Under the pieces are notes generated by a model. It made no database searches, was not told the DNA's origin, and saw nothing but the letters and a program-made list of their open reading frames with translations. This document shows, piece by piece, positions 1 to 6,867 of a DNA stretch of 19,820 nucleotides. The DNA is from Gammaproteobacteria bacterium. GTDB taxonomy: Bacteria; Pseudomonadota; Gammaproteobacteria; UBA4575. The stretch spans positions 1 to 19,820 of the forward strand of contig JAPUHH010000208.1 of the NCBI GenBank assembly GCA_027297825.1, in the 5' to 3' direction. Position 1 is the stretch's first letter. Each line of letters opens with the position of its first letter. A program made the translations under genes and the position numbers.

Positions 1-758
1 ATTCAGACACAGATGAACTTGTGGTGGATGACTTTCTGCGCAGTGCAGAAGCTAGTGCTAAACCTATCGTTGATCCTGATCTTGAATTAGGGGAGCGAGT
101 CTTGCGTGCCGTTCAAGCGACCCGCCTAGCTGTGGATACGAATACCAATCTTGGAATCATTTTGCTGGTTGCGCCACTCGTTCAGGCTGCCTACAAAAAA
201 GTGGATGGGCAAACACTCGAATCTTCACTAGCCGAAGTTTTAGCGGAGTCCACCATTGAGGACGCAAAGCAGGTTTATCGGGCGATACGCATTGCAGAGC
301 CCGGAGGAATGGGTGCTAATAAAGATCAGGATCTATCTGAGGAACCAACTGTAAGTCTTTTAAATACAATGAAAATTGCAGTTTCATGGGATCGAATCGC
401 TGATCAATATTCAAACAATTTCCATGATATTTTTCATTATGGTGTACCACGGTATATCCAGTTATTAGCGCAGTGGCAGGATGAACGTTGGGCTACAACA
501 GGGTTATTTTTGGGTTATTTAGCCCGTTTTCCAGATAGCTTGGTTGAGCGAAAATATGGCATGTTAAAAGCACGCGAAATTAGTGATATGATCGTCCAGC
601 TTGAGAAGGAGCTCTGCCGATCGGACTCACCGGGTAGGTACGAAGCGCAATTATTGAAGATAGATGGCCATCTCAAGCGTGACCGAATCAACCCGGGAAC
701 CACAGCGGATCTTACGGTAGCTAGCGTATTTGCAGCCAGCCTGAGTTTTTCTGTGTAA
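1..758 (+). CDS. CitG/MdcB-like (triphosphoribosyl-dephospho-CoA synthase family) protein of H4MPT islands, 5'-partial
   Basis: The reading frame is open to the left edge: codons before the GTG at 21 read SDTDEL and continue without a stop. The start therefore lies outside the window and only the last ~250 residues are visible. The stretch LGERVLRAVQATRL followed by the NTNLG motif (about residues 41-45 counted from the GTG at 21) resembles the CitG family motif NTHKG, where the enzymes bind ATP and dephospho-CoA. Divergent CitG-like proteins without citrate-lyase genes are typical neighbours of fae and mch in methylotroph H4MPT islands. There they are thought to act in cofactor biosynthesis, with the exact reaction unknown to me. 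fae follows after 104 bp on the same strand. Family assignment is fairly sure; function is inferred from context only. Confidence 0.72.
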   Translation, partial: SDTDELVVDDFLRSAEASAKPIVDPDLELGERVLRAVQATRLAVDTNTNLGIILLVAPLVQAAYKKVDGQTLESSLAEVLAESTIEDAKQVYRAIRIAEPGGMGANKDQDLSEEPTVSLLNTMKIAVSWDRIADQYSNNFHDIFHYGVPRYIQLLAQWQDERWATTGLFLGYLARFPDSLVERKYGMLKAREISDMIVQLEKELCRSDSPGRYEAQLLKIDGHLKRDRINPGTTADLTVASVFAASLSFSV

Positions 759-763
759 CGTGG

Positions 764-779
764 CAAAGAGGTTTCTTTG
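764..779 (+). other. Small hairpin after the CitG-like gene
   Basis: CAAAGA-GGTT-TCTTTG forms a perfect 6-bp stem with a 4-nt loop, starting 6 nt after the TAA of the CitG-like gene. No T-run follows, so it is not a standard intrinsic terminator. It could be an mRNA processing or stabilising element between the two genes. Confidence 0.4.
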
Positions 780-822
780 TGTGCGGTAATCCAGGGAGGA
801 TGTAAGCGGGCGAAAAGTCTGC

Positions 823-838
823 AGTTTGTCGACAAACT
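823..838. promoter_or_regulatory. 16-bp perfect palindrome upstream of fae
   Basis: AGTTTGTC-GACAAACT is an exact inverted repeat with no spacer, ending 24 bp before the fae ATG and just upstream of its ribosome binding site (AGGAG at 852-856, spacing about 6-7). Its size and position fit an operator for a dimeric regulator, or a 5' stabilising mRNA hairpin for a gene known to be very highly expressed in methylotrophs. No convincing -35/-10 pair was seen next to it. Confidence 0.5.
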
Positions 839-862
839 AGAACAGTAATTAGGAGAATAATA

Positions 863-1390
863 ATGGCATTAATTAACAAAGTAATGACAGGGGAGTCGCT
901 CGTTAATGATAACGATCCCTCAGGTACAATGGCGGAAATTGCGCATATCGATTTATTAATCGGACCGCGTGGATCAGCTGTTGAAACTGCTTTTTGTAAT
1001 GGAATGGTGAACCAGAACGATGGCTTTTCAACTCTATTAGCTGTTGTTGCACCAAATCTTCCTTGTAAGCCAAACACCATGATGTTTAACAAAGTTACCA
1101 TCAAAGGTGCAGACCAAGCAGTACAAATGTTTGGACCTGCTCAATCAGCAGTGGGTAAAGCAGTTGCGGATAGTGTTGAAGATGGCACCATCCCTGCTGA
1201 TGAAGCAGATGACGTTTATATATGCGTTGGTGTTTTCATTCACTGGGAAGCCAAGGACAATCAAGCTATTTATGAAAATAACTACAAAGCAGTAAAAGAG
1301 TCAATTGAGCGCGCAATTAAAGGCGAGCCAAGTGCTGCTACGGTTGTTGCACAAAAAGATAGCGCAGAGCACCCATTCAAGGGTTTCTAG
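863..1390 (+). CDS. fae: Formaldehyde-activating enzyme
   Basis: Fae condenses formaldehyde with tetrahydromethanopterin to methylene-H4MPT in the cytoplasm, the entry step of H4MPT-linked formaldehyde oxidation and detoxification. The 175-aa product carries the family hallmarks: AHIDL with the catalytic-type His (His28), IGPRGSAVETAFCNG, APNLPCKPNT, FNKVTIKGADQAVQMFGPAQ, IPADEADD, VFIHWEA and a C-terminal HPF. The ATG at 863 is preceded by AGGAG. Compared with Fae of Methylorubrum extorquens as I remember it, the N-terminus carries about six extra residues (NDPSGTM region, 18-23) just before the catalytic His. A strong intrinsic terminator follows, so fae can end its own transcript. Identification is essentially certain; the insertion comparison is from memory. 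Confidence 0.97.
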   Translation: MALINKVMTGESLVNDNDPSGTMAEIAHIDLLIGPRGSAVETAFCNGMVNQNDGFSTLLAVVAPNLPCKPNTMMFNKVTIKGADQAVQMFGPAQSAVGKAVADSVEDGTIPADEADDVYICVGVFIHWEAKDNQAIYENNYKAVKESIERAIKGEPSAATVVAQKDSAEHPFKGF

Positions 1391-1413
1391 GCTGCACTTA
1401 ATGTGAAGTATGA

Positions 1414-1443
1414 AATGCCTCGGCTGGTCCGGGGCATTTTTTT
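1414..1443 (+). terminator. Rho-independent terminator of fae
   Basis: AATGCCTCGG - CTGGT - CCGGGGCATT forms a 10-bp GC-rich stem (one G-T pair) with a 5-nt loop, running straight into a T-tract at 1437-1443. It lies 24 bp after the fae stop codon and isolates fae from the PTPS-domain gene. Confidence 0.93.
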
Positions 1444-1463
1444 ATGCAAGTACTTAATTTATA

Positions 1464-1469
1464 TATAAT
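1464..1469 (+). promoter_or_regulatory. Possible -10 box for the PTPS-domain gene
   Basis: A perfect TATAAT lies 21 bp after the fae terminator and 43 bp before the ATG at 1513. The -35 position, TTTATG at 1441-1446 with 17-bp spacing, is a poor match. A separate promoter is expected here because the terminator precedes it, but the box sits in a TA-rich run and may be coincidental. Confidence 0.35.
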
Positions 1470-1512
1470 CCGCATTACTATAGATATCAGAATTCAAGGT
1501 TAGCTCTTCAAA

Positions 1513-2733
1513 ATGCAATGTCGGGAATGTGTAAAAGAGGTTGGTGGGCAGCTCACCAATGAGCACCTCATAGCTTGTAGTGGCTTAACCCTGCAAGAAT
1601 ATGCGCTAAGACATCTTTTGCCTTTAGATCTACTACTCAACTCGGATCAGATAAACCAGGTGGAAGATGCTTCTGCCTACCAAAAACCAAACAAACAAAC
1701 GAATCAGCATTTACAAAACATGATTGCTGGATTGTGCATGGCGAATGCCATGCAGCAAGAGGGTGAATTTACGGTCATTTCTTTAGGGGTGCGTAGACTT
1801 GAACAATTGCTATGGTATCTGCACTCTTTGCAGATCCTTGGGTTCCAGTTTCGCCAAGAGTATTTTTATGAAAATGCCAGCCATCGAGTGATTGCGAAAA
1901 ATAGTTTGAAAGTTCCCTCTACCTATTTACCACCAAGAATTGTCCCTTCTTCTGCAGAATCATTTTTGCAGCAAATTACTGTATTGATTGCCCATATTGG
2001 AGAAATTCATTCCGGCTATTTATTTATCGATTTTCCTAAGAGGGAAGATGCAAAAAGAGTCACGGATGAGCTAGCCCAAAAGTATCAAGTTCGTTTTAAA
2101 CATCTAGCGGCATCCGAGCATCAAGACGGGCAACTTATGAGATGTGAGACGCTCGATGATACATCGCGCTTATTAGATGCGATTTCTACGTTGCTAAAAA
2201 GAATTCCTAATGCCAGCGAAAGATTTTTTGAAAAGCATGATCATGCGACCGTAGTGAAGGAATTAGTTTTTGATTCTGCGCATTTTATTACAGATCATCC
2301 TGATAAATGCATGAATCTGCATGGTGGTCGATATGCGATGAATGTCAAAGTAACAGACCGTATTGATGCGCTCACCGGCTTGGTTGTGGATTATGGGTAT
2401 TTAAAACGCATTGTTAAGCAAAAAATCGTTAATGATTTAGATCATCATAATCTGAATTATGTAGCGCCAGAATTAAGTTGGCGATCGAGTACCGAGTTAT
2501 TAAGTGTCTTTATATGGGAAAGGTTGATTGAGTATCTTCCTGGTCTTTCCGAGCTGCAAATTTATGAAACAAGTCAATCACACTGCTGCTATACAGGGCC
2601 TAGCCTGCAGGAACTGCAAAAACATGGGGAAAGCGCATTGTTAAACTACTTTAGTACGGGAGAACTAGGGACGTCACAGCTGCGTAATTTATTAAATAGT
2701 GCTACGTACCGTCATTTAAAGATTATTGGCTGA
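1513..2733 (+). CDS. Zinc-finger-like / unassigned middle / 6-pyruvoyl-tetrahydropterin synthase (PTPS, QueD-like) fusion protein
   Basis: This 406-aa protein is about three times the length of a standard PTPS/QueD (~120-150 aa). The C-terminal domain (about 250-405) is PTPS-like: DSAHF with His257, KCMNLHG with the catalytic-type Cys266 and His270, LDHHNLN (310-316) and YETSQ with Glu352. The usual third zinc ligand, the second His of LHGH, is Gly272 here (LHGGRY). Residues 1-30 hold a Cys3-Cys6-His18-Cys22 pattern followed by SGLTLQEYALRH, like the MucR/Ros-type or homing-endonuclease-associated zinc fingers. The middle (70-240) is unassigned; AGLCMANA followed by VRRLEQLLWYLHSLQILGF faintly recalls a decayed LAGLIDADG fold. 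Its place in the H4MPT island suggests pterin biosynthesis for H4MPT. The PTPS domain is well supported; the rest is inference. No good ribosome binding site precedes the ATG. Confidence 0.82.
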   Translation: MQCRECVKEVGGQLTNEHLIACSGLTLQEYALRHLLPLDLLLNSDQINQVEDASAYQKPNKQTNQHLQNMIAGLCMANAMQQEGEFTVISLGVRRLEQLLWYLHSLQILGFQFRQEYFYENASHRVIAKNSLKVPSTYLPPRIVPSSAESFLQQITVLIAHIGEIHSGYLFIDFPKREDAKRVTDELAQKYQVRFKHLAASEHQDGQLMRCETLDDTSRLLDAISTLLKRIPNASERFFEKHDHATVVKELVFDSAHFITDHPDKCMNLHGGRYAMNVKVTDRIDALTGLVVDYGYLKRIVKQKIVNDLDHHNLNYVAPELSWRSSTELLSVFIWERLIEYLPGLSELQIYETSQSHCCYTGPSLQELQKHGESALLNYFSTGELGTSQLRNLLNSATYRHLKIIG

Positions 2734-3430
2734 GGGATAGTAAATCATTTTTAGAAATCGCTTTATTGTGTAATGCTGATGAGACGAGTGCGCCTGTGGC
2801 ACCTAAGGTTTTTAGCTTGCGTAAATCCTTGTAGTTTCTTATGCCGCCACCATAAAAAATATTATGTGATTGAAATAAATCATACTGGTTTAATTGAGAA
2901 GGTATGCTTATCCCTTGGTTAGATCCGACATGGTCAAGATTTAAAATTAGTATATCTGCAGGCCATTGCTCTGGTGATTGTAAAAGCTCATGTGGGCCTA
3001 ATATTTCCCCTGATATATAATCAATTGAGAATATGAATTGATGTTGCGGGTTATTGTTGATTAGTGTGGTAAAAGTCGATAGTGAATCGACTGATTCAGT
3101 CGATAATATCAAACGTAGCACAGAAGATTTAAGGTTATCTAAGTAATCATTGATCATAGAAAGACCTGTATCTAACCATATCTCAAGTCTAGGGAACGCC
3201 TTGCATATTGACTCAATAATATCGATGTTATTCCCTTGTTGCTGCAATGCATCTAAATCAGCAATGTAGATACTTTTGAAGTCACTGAGGCTTAATAAAC
3301 TATTTATGATCTCGATAGGATTAGAACAAGAGCATAAATGCGAAGTGATTGGCAGATAGTTTTTTCGATCTCCCTTTTTAGCATGTACGACTAAACCTTT
3401 AGAAAGGTCAAGAACAGGAATAATTTGCAT
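2723..3430 (-). CDS. HisA/HisF-like TIM-barrel protein of H4MPT islands
   Basis: The 235-aa product has the HisA fold: IIPVLDL with Asp8 at the position of the HisA general base, YIADLDAL (55-62), FSIDYISGEI with Asp137 at the second catalytic-acid position, and the phosphate-binding YGGGIRNYKDL and GALVSSALH segments. No other histidine genes are nearby, and the N-terminal KGLVVHAKKGDR replaces the usual HisA substrate loop. A role in histidine synthesis is therefore unlikely. HisA-like genes recur in methylotroph H4MPT islands, where a cofactor-biosynthesis role is presumed but, as far as I know, the reaction is undefined. It lies opposite to its neighbours, overlapping the PTPS gene tail-to-tail by 11 bp, with only 11 bp between its ATG and the divergent ATP-grasp start. 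No Shine-Dalgarno is visible, so a leaderless or very short leader is possible. Confidence 0.78.
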   Translation of the reverse strand: MQIIPVLDLSKGLVVHAKKGDRKNYLPITSHLCSCSNPIEIINSLLSLSDFKSIYIADLDALQQQGNNIDIIESICKAFPRLEIWLDTGLSMINDYLDNLKSSVLRLILSTESVDSLSTFTTLINNNPQHQFIFSIDYISGEILGPHELLQSPEQWPADILILNLDHVGSNQGISIPSQLNQYDLFQSHNIFYGGGIRNYKDLRKLKTLGATGALVSSALHNKAISKNDLLSLSQ

Positions 3431-3441
3431 TTAAGACCGGT

Positions 3442-4437
3442 ATGGATATTTTAATATTTGAGTATATCACTGGCGGAGGAATGATAGATGAAACTTTGCC
3501 TCCCTCTTTGGTTCATGAAGGCGATATGATGCTCAGCGCAGTGGTGAGAGATTTTGAAGTACGGTCTCATCACAATGTCAGTGTATTGAGAGACTATCGA
3601 TTAAAGACTACTAAAATATCCAATAACGACAGGGTTATCAACTCTGACGATAACTATATCGAATATCTAGAAGTGTTAGTTCAGCATCTAGATGCTTTAT
3701 TGATTATTGCGCCTGAAACCGATGGAATATTGATTTCATTGTGTGATCGATTCTCCAATCATGATTGCTTGTTATTAAACAGTGATATTCAAAGTATCAA
3801 GTTAACCAGCAATAAGTATGAGACCTACAAGCATCTACAAAATTATGATATTGCACAAATTCCAACGTTTTTACCAAATGAAATAGATGCTTTAGAAGCC
3901 AATCAATTTGTAATGAAGCCTGTTGATGGTGTCGGGTGTGAAAATTTGTCTTTATTGTCCAATCGAATAGAACTGAAAGCGGCTGTGGCACAGCATCAGT
4001 GTGGGCAATTCATTGTCCAGCCATATATTAATGGCACTCATGCAAGTCTAAGCTTGATCTGTTGGAATGGGGAATGTTTGCTATTAAGTTGCAACGAGCA
4101 ATGCATAAAGGTAGAAAATGAGGGTTTTGAATTAGTAAAGTGTCAAGTCAACGTTTTTGATAAGCATAAGTTCGAGTCATTTAGCCAAAAATTAGTACAT
4201 TCATTGCCATCACTACAAGGCTACATTGGGGTAGATATTCTAATAACCGAAGAAGAAATCTTGTTGGTAGAGATCAATCCAAGATTAACAACGTCTTATG
4301 CGGGCCTAAGTAGTGCCTTGGGGGTGAATCCAGCAGAGATGATATTGCATTGTTTTGCACATCAACAACTACCCAAATTTGAAGCAACGAGGAATAATAA
4401 AATTACGATAGAAATTGAGGCTGATCGTGCAGCATAA
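3442..4437 (+). CDS. ATP-grasp ligase, MfnD-like (cofactor amino-acid/glutamate ligation)
   Basis: The 331-aa product begins MDILIFEYITGGGM, typical of ATP-grasp proteins in archaeal methanofuran and bacterial H4MPT islands. ATP-grasp signatures follow: KLTSNKYETYKHL near 118-130, FVMKPVDGVGCENL (nucleotide-binding Lys) near 154-167, FIVQPYINGTHASLSLI near 190-206, and VEINPRLTTSYAGL near 271-284 with the Glu/Asn metal ligands. MfnD in methanogens joins tyramine and glutamate in methanofuran. Methylofuran of methylotrophs carries tyrosine and a polyglutamate tail, so a ligation in that pathway is the likely job here. It is the first gene of a four-gene overlapping operon. Its promoter must lie inside or against the divergent HisA-like gene. 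Fold is certain; substrate is inferred. Confidence 0.83.
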   Translation: MDILIFEYITGGGMIDETLPPSLVHEGDMMLSAVVRDFEVRSHHNVSVLRDYRLKTTKISNNDRVINSDDNYIEYLEVLVQHLDALLIIAPETDGILISLCDRFSNHDCLLLNSDIQSIKLTSNKYETYKHLQNYDIAQIPTFLPNEIDALEANQFVMKPVDGVGCENLSLLSNRIELKAAVAQHQCGQFIVQPYINGTHASLSLICWNGECLLLSCNEQCIKVENEGFELVKCQVNVFDKHKFESFSQKLVHSLPSLQGYIGVDILITEEEILLVEINPRLTTSYAGLSSALGVNPAEMILHCFAHQQLPKFEATRNNKITIEIEADRAA

Positions 4438-5479
4438 TAGTGTTATGGGTTGGGATATTGGCGGCGCACATGTAAAAGTGGCACTAGCGATTGCAGCAGA
4501 TTCTATTGCACAGATAGCTCAACTACCTTGCTCGTTATGGCTTGGATTAGAGCAGCTAAAAATAGCTATCGCCGAGTTAAAGAAAGATTTTGACTTCTCA
4601 CATTCTGCACATGTAATCACCATGACAGGGGAGTTAGTTGATCATTTCGGCACTAGGAAGGAAGGCGTGTTAAATCTAGTCAAAGAAATGGAGTGTGTTT
4701 TGCAAGGTGCAGAGATTCACTACTTTGCAGGAGAGAAAGGTTTAGTAAGCGCTGACAATGCAATGGCCATGTATAAGGAAGTTGCGTCGGCAAATTGGCT
4801 GGCCAGTGCCAGCTATATTGCGACGCAGCTGAGTGATGCATTATTTATTGATGTTGGCAGTACTACTAGTGATGTTGTGACAATACAGGGTCATACCGTA
4901 AAGTTTGATGGCTATACCGATGCTGAAAGACTCTATGCACAGGAGTTAGTTTATTGTGGAGTGGTAAGAACACCTATTTTTGCACTTTGTAAATCTGCGC
5001 CAATCAAAGATAAATTAATTCCGATTATTAATGAATACTTTGCGAGTACTGCAGATGTGTACCGTCTTACAAAAGAATTGCCTGAGCATGCAGATATGGG
5101 TGACACATTAGACGGTTGCGATAAAGATGTTCAGGGCAGTGCAATTCGTTTAGCTCGCATGTTTGGAGATGATGCTGTATTAGAGGATTTATCTATCTGG
5201 CAACACGTTGCAGAGTATGTGCGTGAGCAACAATTGCAAATGATCATTAATGCCTGTCGGAAGAAGTTGCTCAAAACACTACAAACATTAAATACTCCTA
5301 TCGTGGGTGCGGGAGTGGGGCGGTTTTTAGTTAAAGATATAGCGCAGCGATTAAATCGTTCCTATATCGATTTTGAACAGTTAGTACAGTATGAAAATAG
5401 CAAGGCTGCAATCAGCGTAGGTGATTGTGCGCCTGCAGCATCTGTTGCCTGTTTAGGTTACCAGAGAATATTCTCATGA
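4427..5479 (+). CDS. Hydantoinase/oxoprolinase-family H4MPT-linked protein, MfnF-like
   Basis: This ASKHA-fold protein is of the family annotated as H4MPT-linked C1-transfer pathway protein. In methanogens its relative MfnF couples the aminomethylfuran pyrophosphate to gamma-glutamyltyramine. Visible motifs are GWDIGGAHVKVA at the N-terminus (phosphate-1 loop), FIDVGSTTSDVV (~140-151, phosphate-2) and VGAGVGRFLVKDIA near 290-303. I chose the GTG at 4427 because GAGG at 4417-4420 lies 6 nt before it. A TTG at 4415 and an ATG at 4445 are also in frame, but the ATG has no ribosome binding site. The chosen start overlaps the ATP-grasp gene by 11 bp, and the stop overlaps pabB as ATGA. Length is 350 aa. 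A role in methylofuran synthesis follows from family and context. Confidence 0.85.
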   Translation: MQHNSVMGWDIGGAHVKVALAIAADSIAQIAQLPCSLWLGLEQLKIAIAELKKDFDFSHSAHVITMTGELVDHFGTRKEGVLNLVKEMECVLQGAEIHYFAGEKGLVSADNAMAMYKEVASANWLASASYIATQLSDALFIDVGSTTSDVVTIQGHTVKFDGYTDAERLYAQELVYCGVVRTPIFALCKSAPIKDKLIPIINEYFASTADVYRLTKELPEHADMGDTLDGCDKDVQGSAIRLARMFGDDAVLEDLSIWQHVAEYVREQQLQMIINACRKKLLKTLQTLNTPIVGAGVGRFLVKDIAQRLNRSYIDFEQLVQYENSKAAISVGDCAPAASVACLGYQRIFS

Positions 5480-6867
5480 CAGAATTTTTGCTTGCTGAGC
5501 TTCCTTATCATCCTGATAGCACAATACTATTTGATAAAGTTGCCGATGAGCCTTGGTCTGTGTTTTTAGATAGTAACCAGCCTGCAAGCACACAAGGTCG
5601 TTATGATATTATTGCTGCAAAACCTAACATACGTCTAATTACGAAAAATAATAAAACAAAAATACAAACTTGGTCAGAATCTTTTACAGTTCCTGGAGAT
5701 CCTTTTGCAATTCTTGAAGAACATCTTTCCTTACATAAAAAATATTCCCTTAAACTACCATTTATTGGTGGTGCGCTTGGTTTCTTTAATTACGACTTGG
5801 GTCGCTACATAGAAAAAATTCCTAATAAAGCAACAGATGATTTGTCGCTGCCCGATATGGCGATGGGTATATATTCATGGGTGATAGTGGTCGATCATAA
5901 GAACAAAAAAACCAACTTAGTTGGTGATAAGCTGGATACTAAAACTCGACGAAATTGGGGGGATTTAGTAAGAACATTTTCAGAAAAACCGTCGTGCATA
6001 AAACGAGCAGAATTTAATGTTAAGAGTTCGGTAACTTCTAACATGTCTGAAGAAGATTATGGCAATGCTTTTCAAAGAATAAAAAATTACATTCGAGAAG
6101 GGGATTGCTACCAAGTCAACCTAGCGCAACGTTTCAGTGTTTCAGTAGAAGGTAGTCCATGGCTCGCATATCAAGCCTTGAGGAAGATTAATTCTTCACC
6201 ATTCAGTGCATATATGAACTATCCAGATTTCCAGATTCTGAGTAATTCGCCAGAGCGCTTTCTATCCGTTAAAGATCGGGTCGTGCAAACCAAACCTATC
6301 AAAGGCACGCGGCCACGTTCCAATGATAAAAGCAAAGATCAGTCCCTAATGCAAGAGTTGCAGGATAGTAAAAAAGACCAAGCAGAAAATGTAATTATTG
6401 TAGATCTGCTGCGTAATGATATTAGTAAAAATTGTGCGCTCGGATCCGTTCAAGTGTCAAAGCTATTTGATATCGAAAGTTTTCCTAATGTACATCATAT
6501 GGTGAGTACCATTACCGGCCAGCTGCGAGATCAGCGTTCCACAATAGATCTGTTGCGCGGATGTTTTCCAGGAGGTTCTATTACAGGCGCACCTAAATTG
6601 CGCTCTATGGAGATTATCGAAGAACTAGAGCCGCATCGACGTGGAATATACTGTGGGTCGATAGGTTATATAGGTTTTGATGGCAATATGGATACAAATA
6701 TTGCGATTCGAACAATTGTACATAAGGACCAGTCCATGCATTTTTATGCAGGTGGAGGCATTGTGTATGATTCTCAAGTAAATTCAGAGTATCAAGAAAC
6801 CTTTGATAAAGCTGCTTCGATTATGCAGTTGTTTAACCCAGGTAAAAGCTATGCTATGGGTCATTAA
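5476..6867 (+). CDS. pabB: Aminodeoxychorismate synthase component I
   Basis: PabB turns chorismate plus ammonia (from the PabA glutaminase) into 4-amino-4-deoxychorismate, the precursor of p-aminobenzoate. H4MPT contains a p-aminobenzoate-derived arylamine, so its place in this island makes sense. The 463-aa product shows the anthranilate-synthase-I N-domain followed by the chorismate-binding domain: EGDCYQVNLAQRF, LSNSPERFL, PIKGTRPR with Lys276 (Lys in PabB, Ala in TrpE), VDLLRNDISK, GGSITGAPK and YAGGGIVYDS. The Lys separates it from TrpE. The ATG at 5476 forms a 4-bp ATGA overlap with the preceding stop; an upstream ATG at 5425 would add 17 residues unlike the family. No pabA or pabC is visible in the window. 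Confidence 0.93.
   Translation: MTEFLLAELPYHPDSTILFDKVADEPWSVFLDSNQPASTQGRYDIIAAKPNIRLITKNNKTKIQTWSESFTVPGDPFAILEEHLSLHKKYSLKLPFIGGALGFFNYDLGRYIEKIPNKATDDLSLPDMAMGIYSWVIVVDHKNKKTNLVGDKLDTKTRRNWGDLVRTFSEKPSCIKRAEFNVKSSVTSNMSEEDYGNAFQRIKNYIREGDCYQVNLAQRFSVSVEGSPWLAYQALRKINSSPFSAYMNYPDFQILSNSPERFLSVKDRVVQTKPIKGTRPRSNDKSKDQSLMQELQDSKKDQAENVIIVDLLRNDISKNCALGSVQVSKLFDIESFPNVHHMVSTITGQLRDQRSTIDLLRGCFPGGSITGAPKLRSMEIIEELEPHRRGIYCGSIGYIGFDGNMDTNIAIRTIVHKDQSMHFYAGGGIVYDSQVNSEYQETFDKAASIMQLFNPGKSYAMGH

Noticed and set aside
793..804. GGAGG followed by ATGTAA, a possible start-stop minimal ORF upstream of fae
   Set aside because: The Shine-Dalgarno touches the ATG with no spacing, and the arrangement is likely by chance.
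515..835. 106-aa minus-strand ORF
   Set aside because: Antisense shadow of the CitG-like gene with no ribosome binding site or recognisable motif.
721..1104. 127-aa minus-strand ORF over the fae start
   Set aside because: It lies antisense to the certain fae gene and the end of the CitG-like gene, and its translation resembles no family.
2723..3430. Calling the HisA-like gene hisA of histidine biosynthesis
   Set aside because: No other his genes are present, the substrate loop differs, and the setting is an H4MPT island.
5476..6867. Calling the chorismate-binding enzyme TrpE
   Set aside because: The PIKGT motif with Lys276 is the PabB signature; TrpE has Ala at that position, and no trp genes are nearby.
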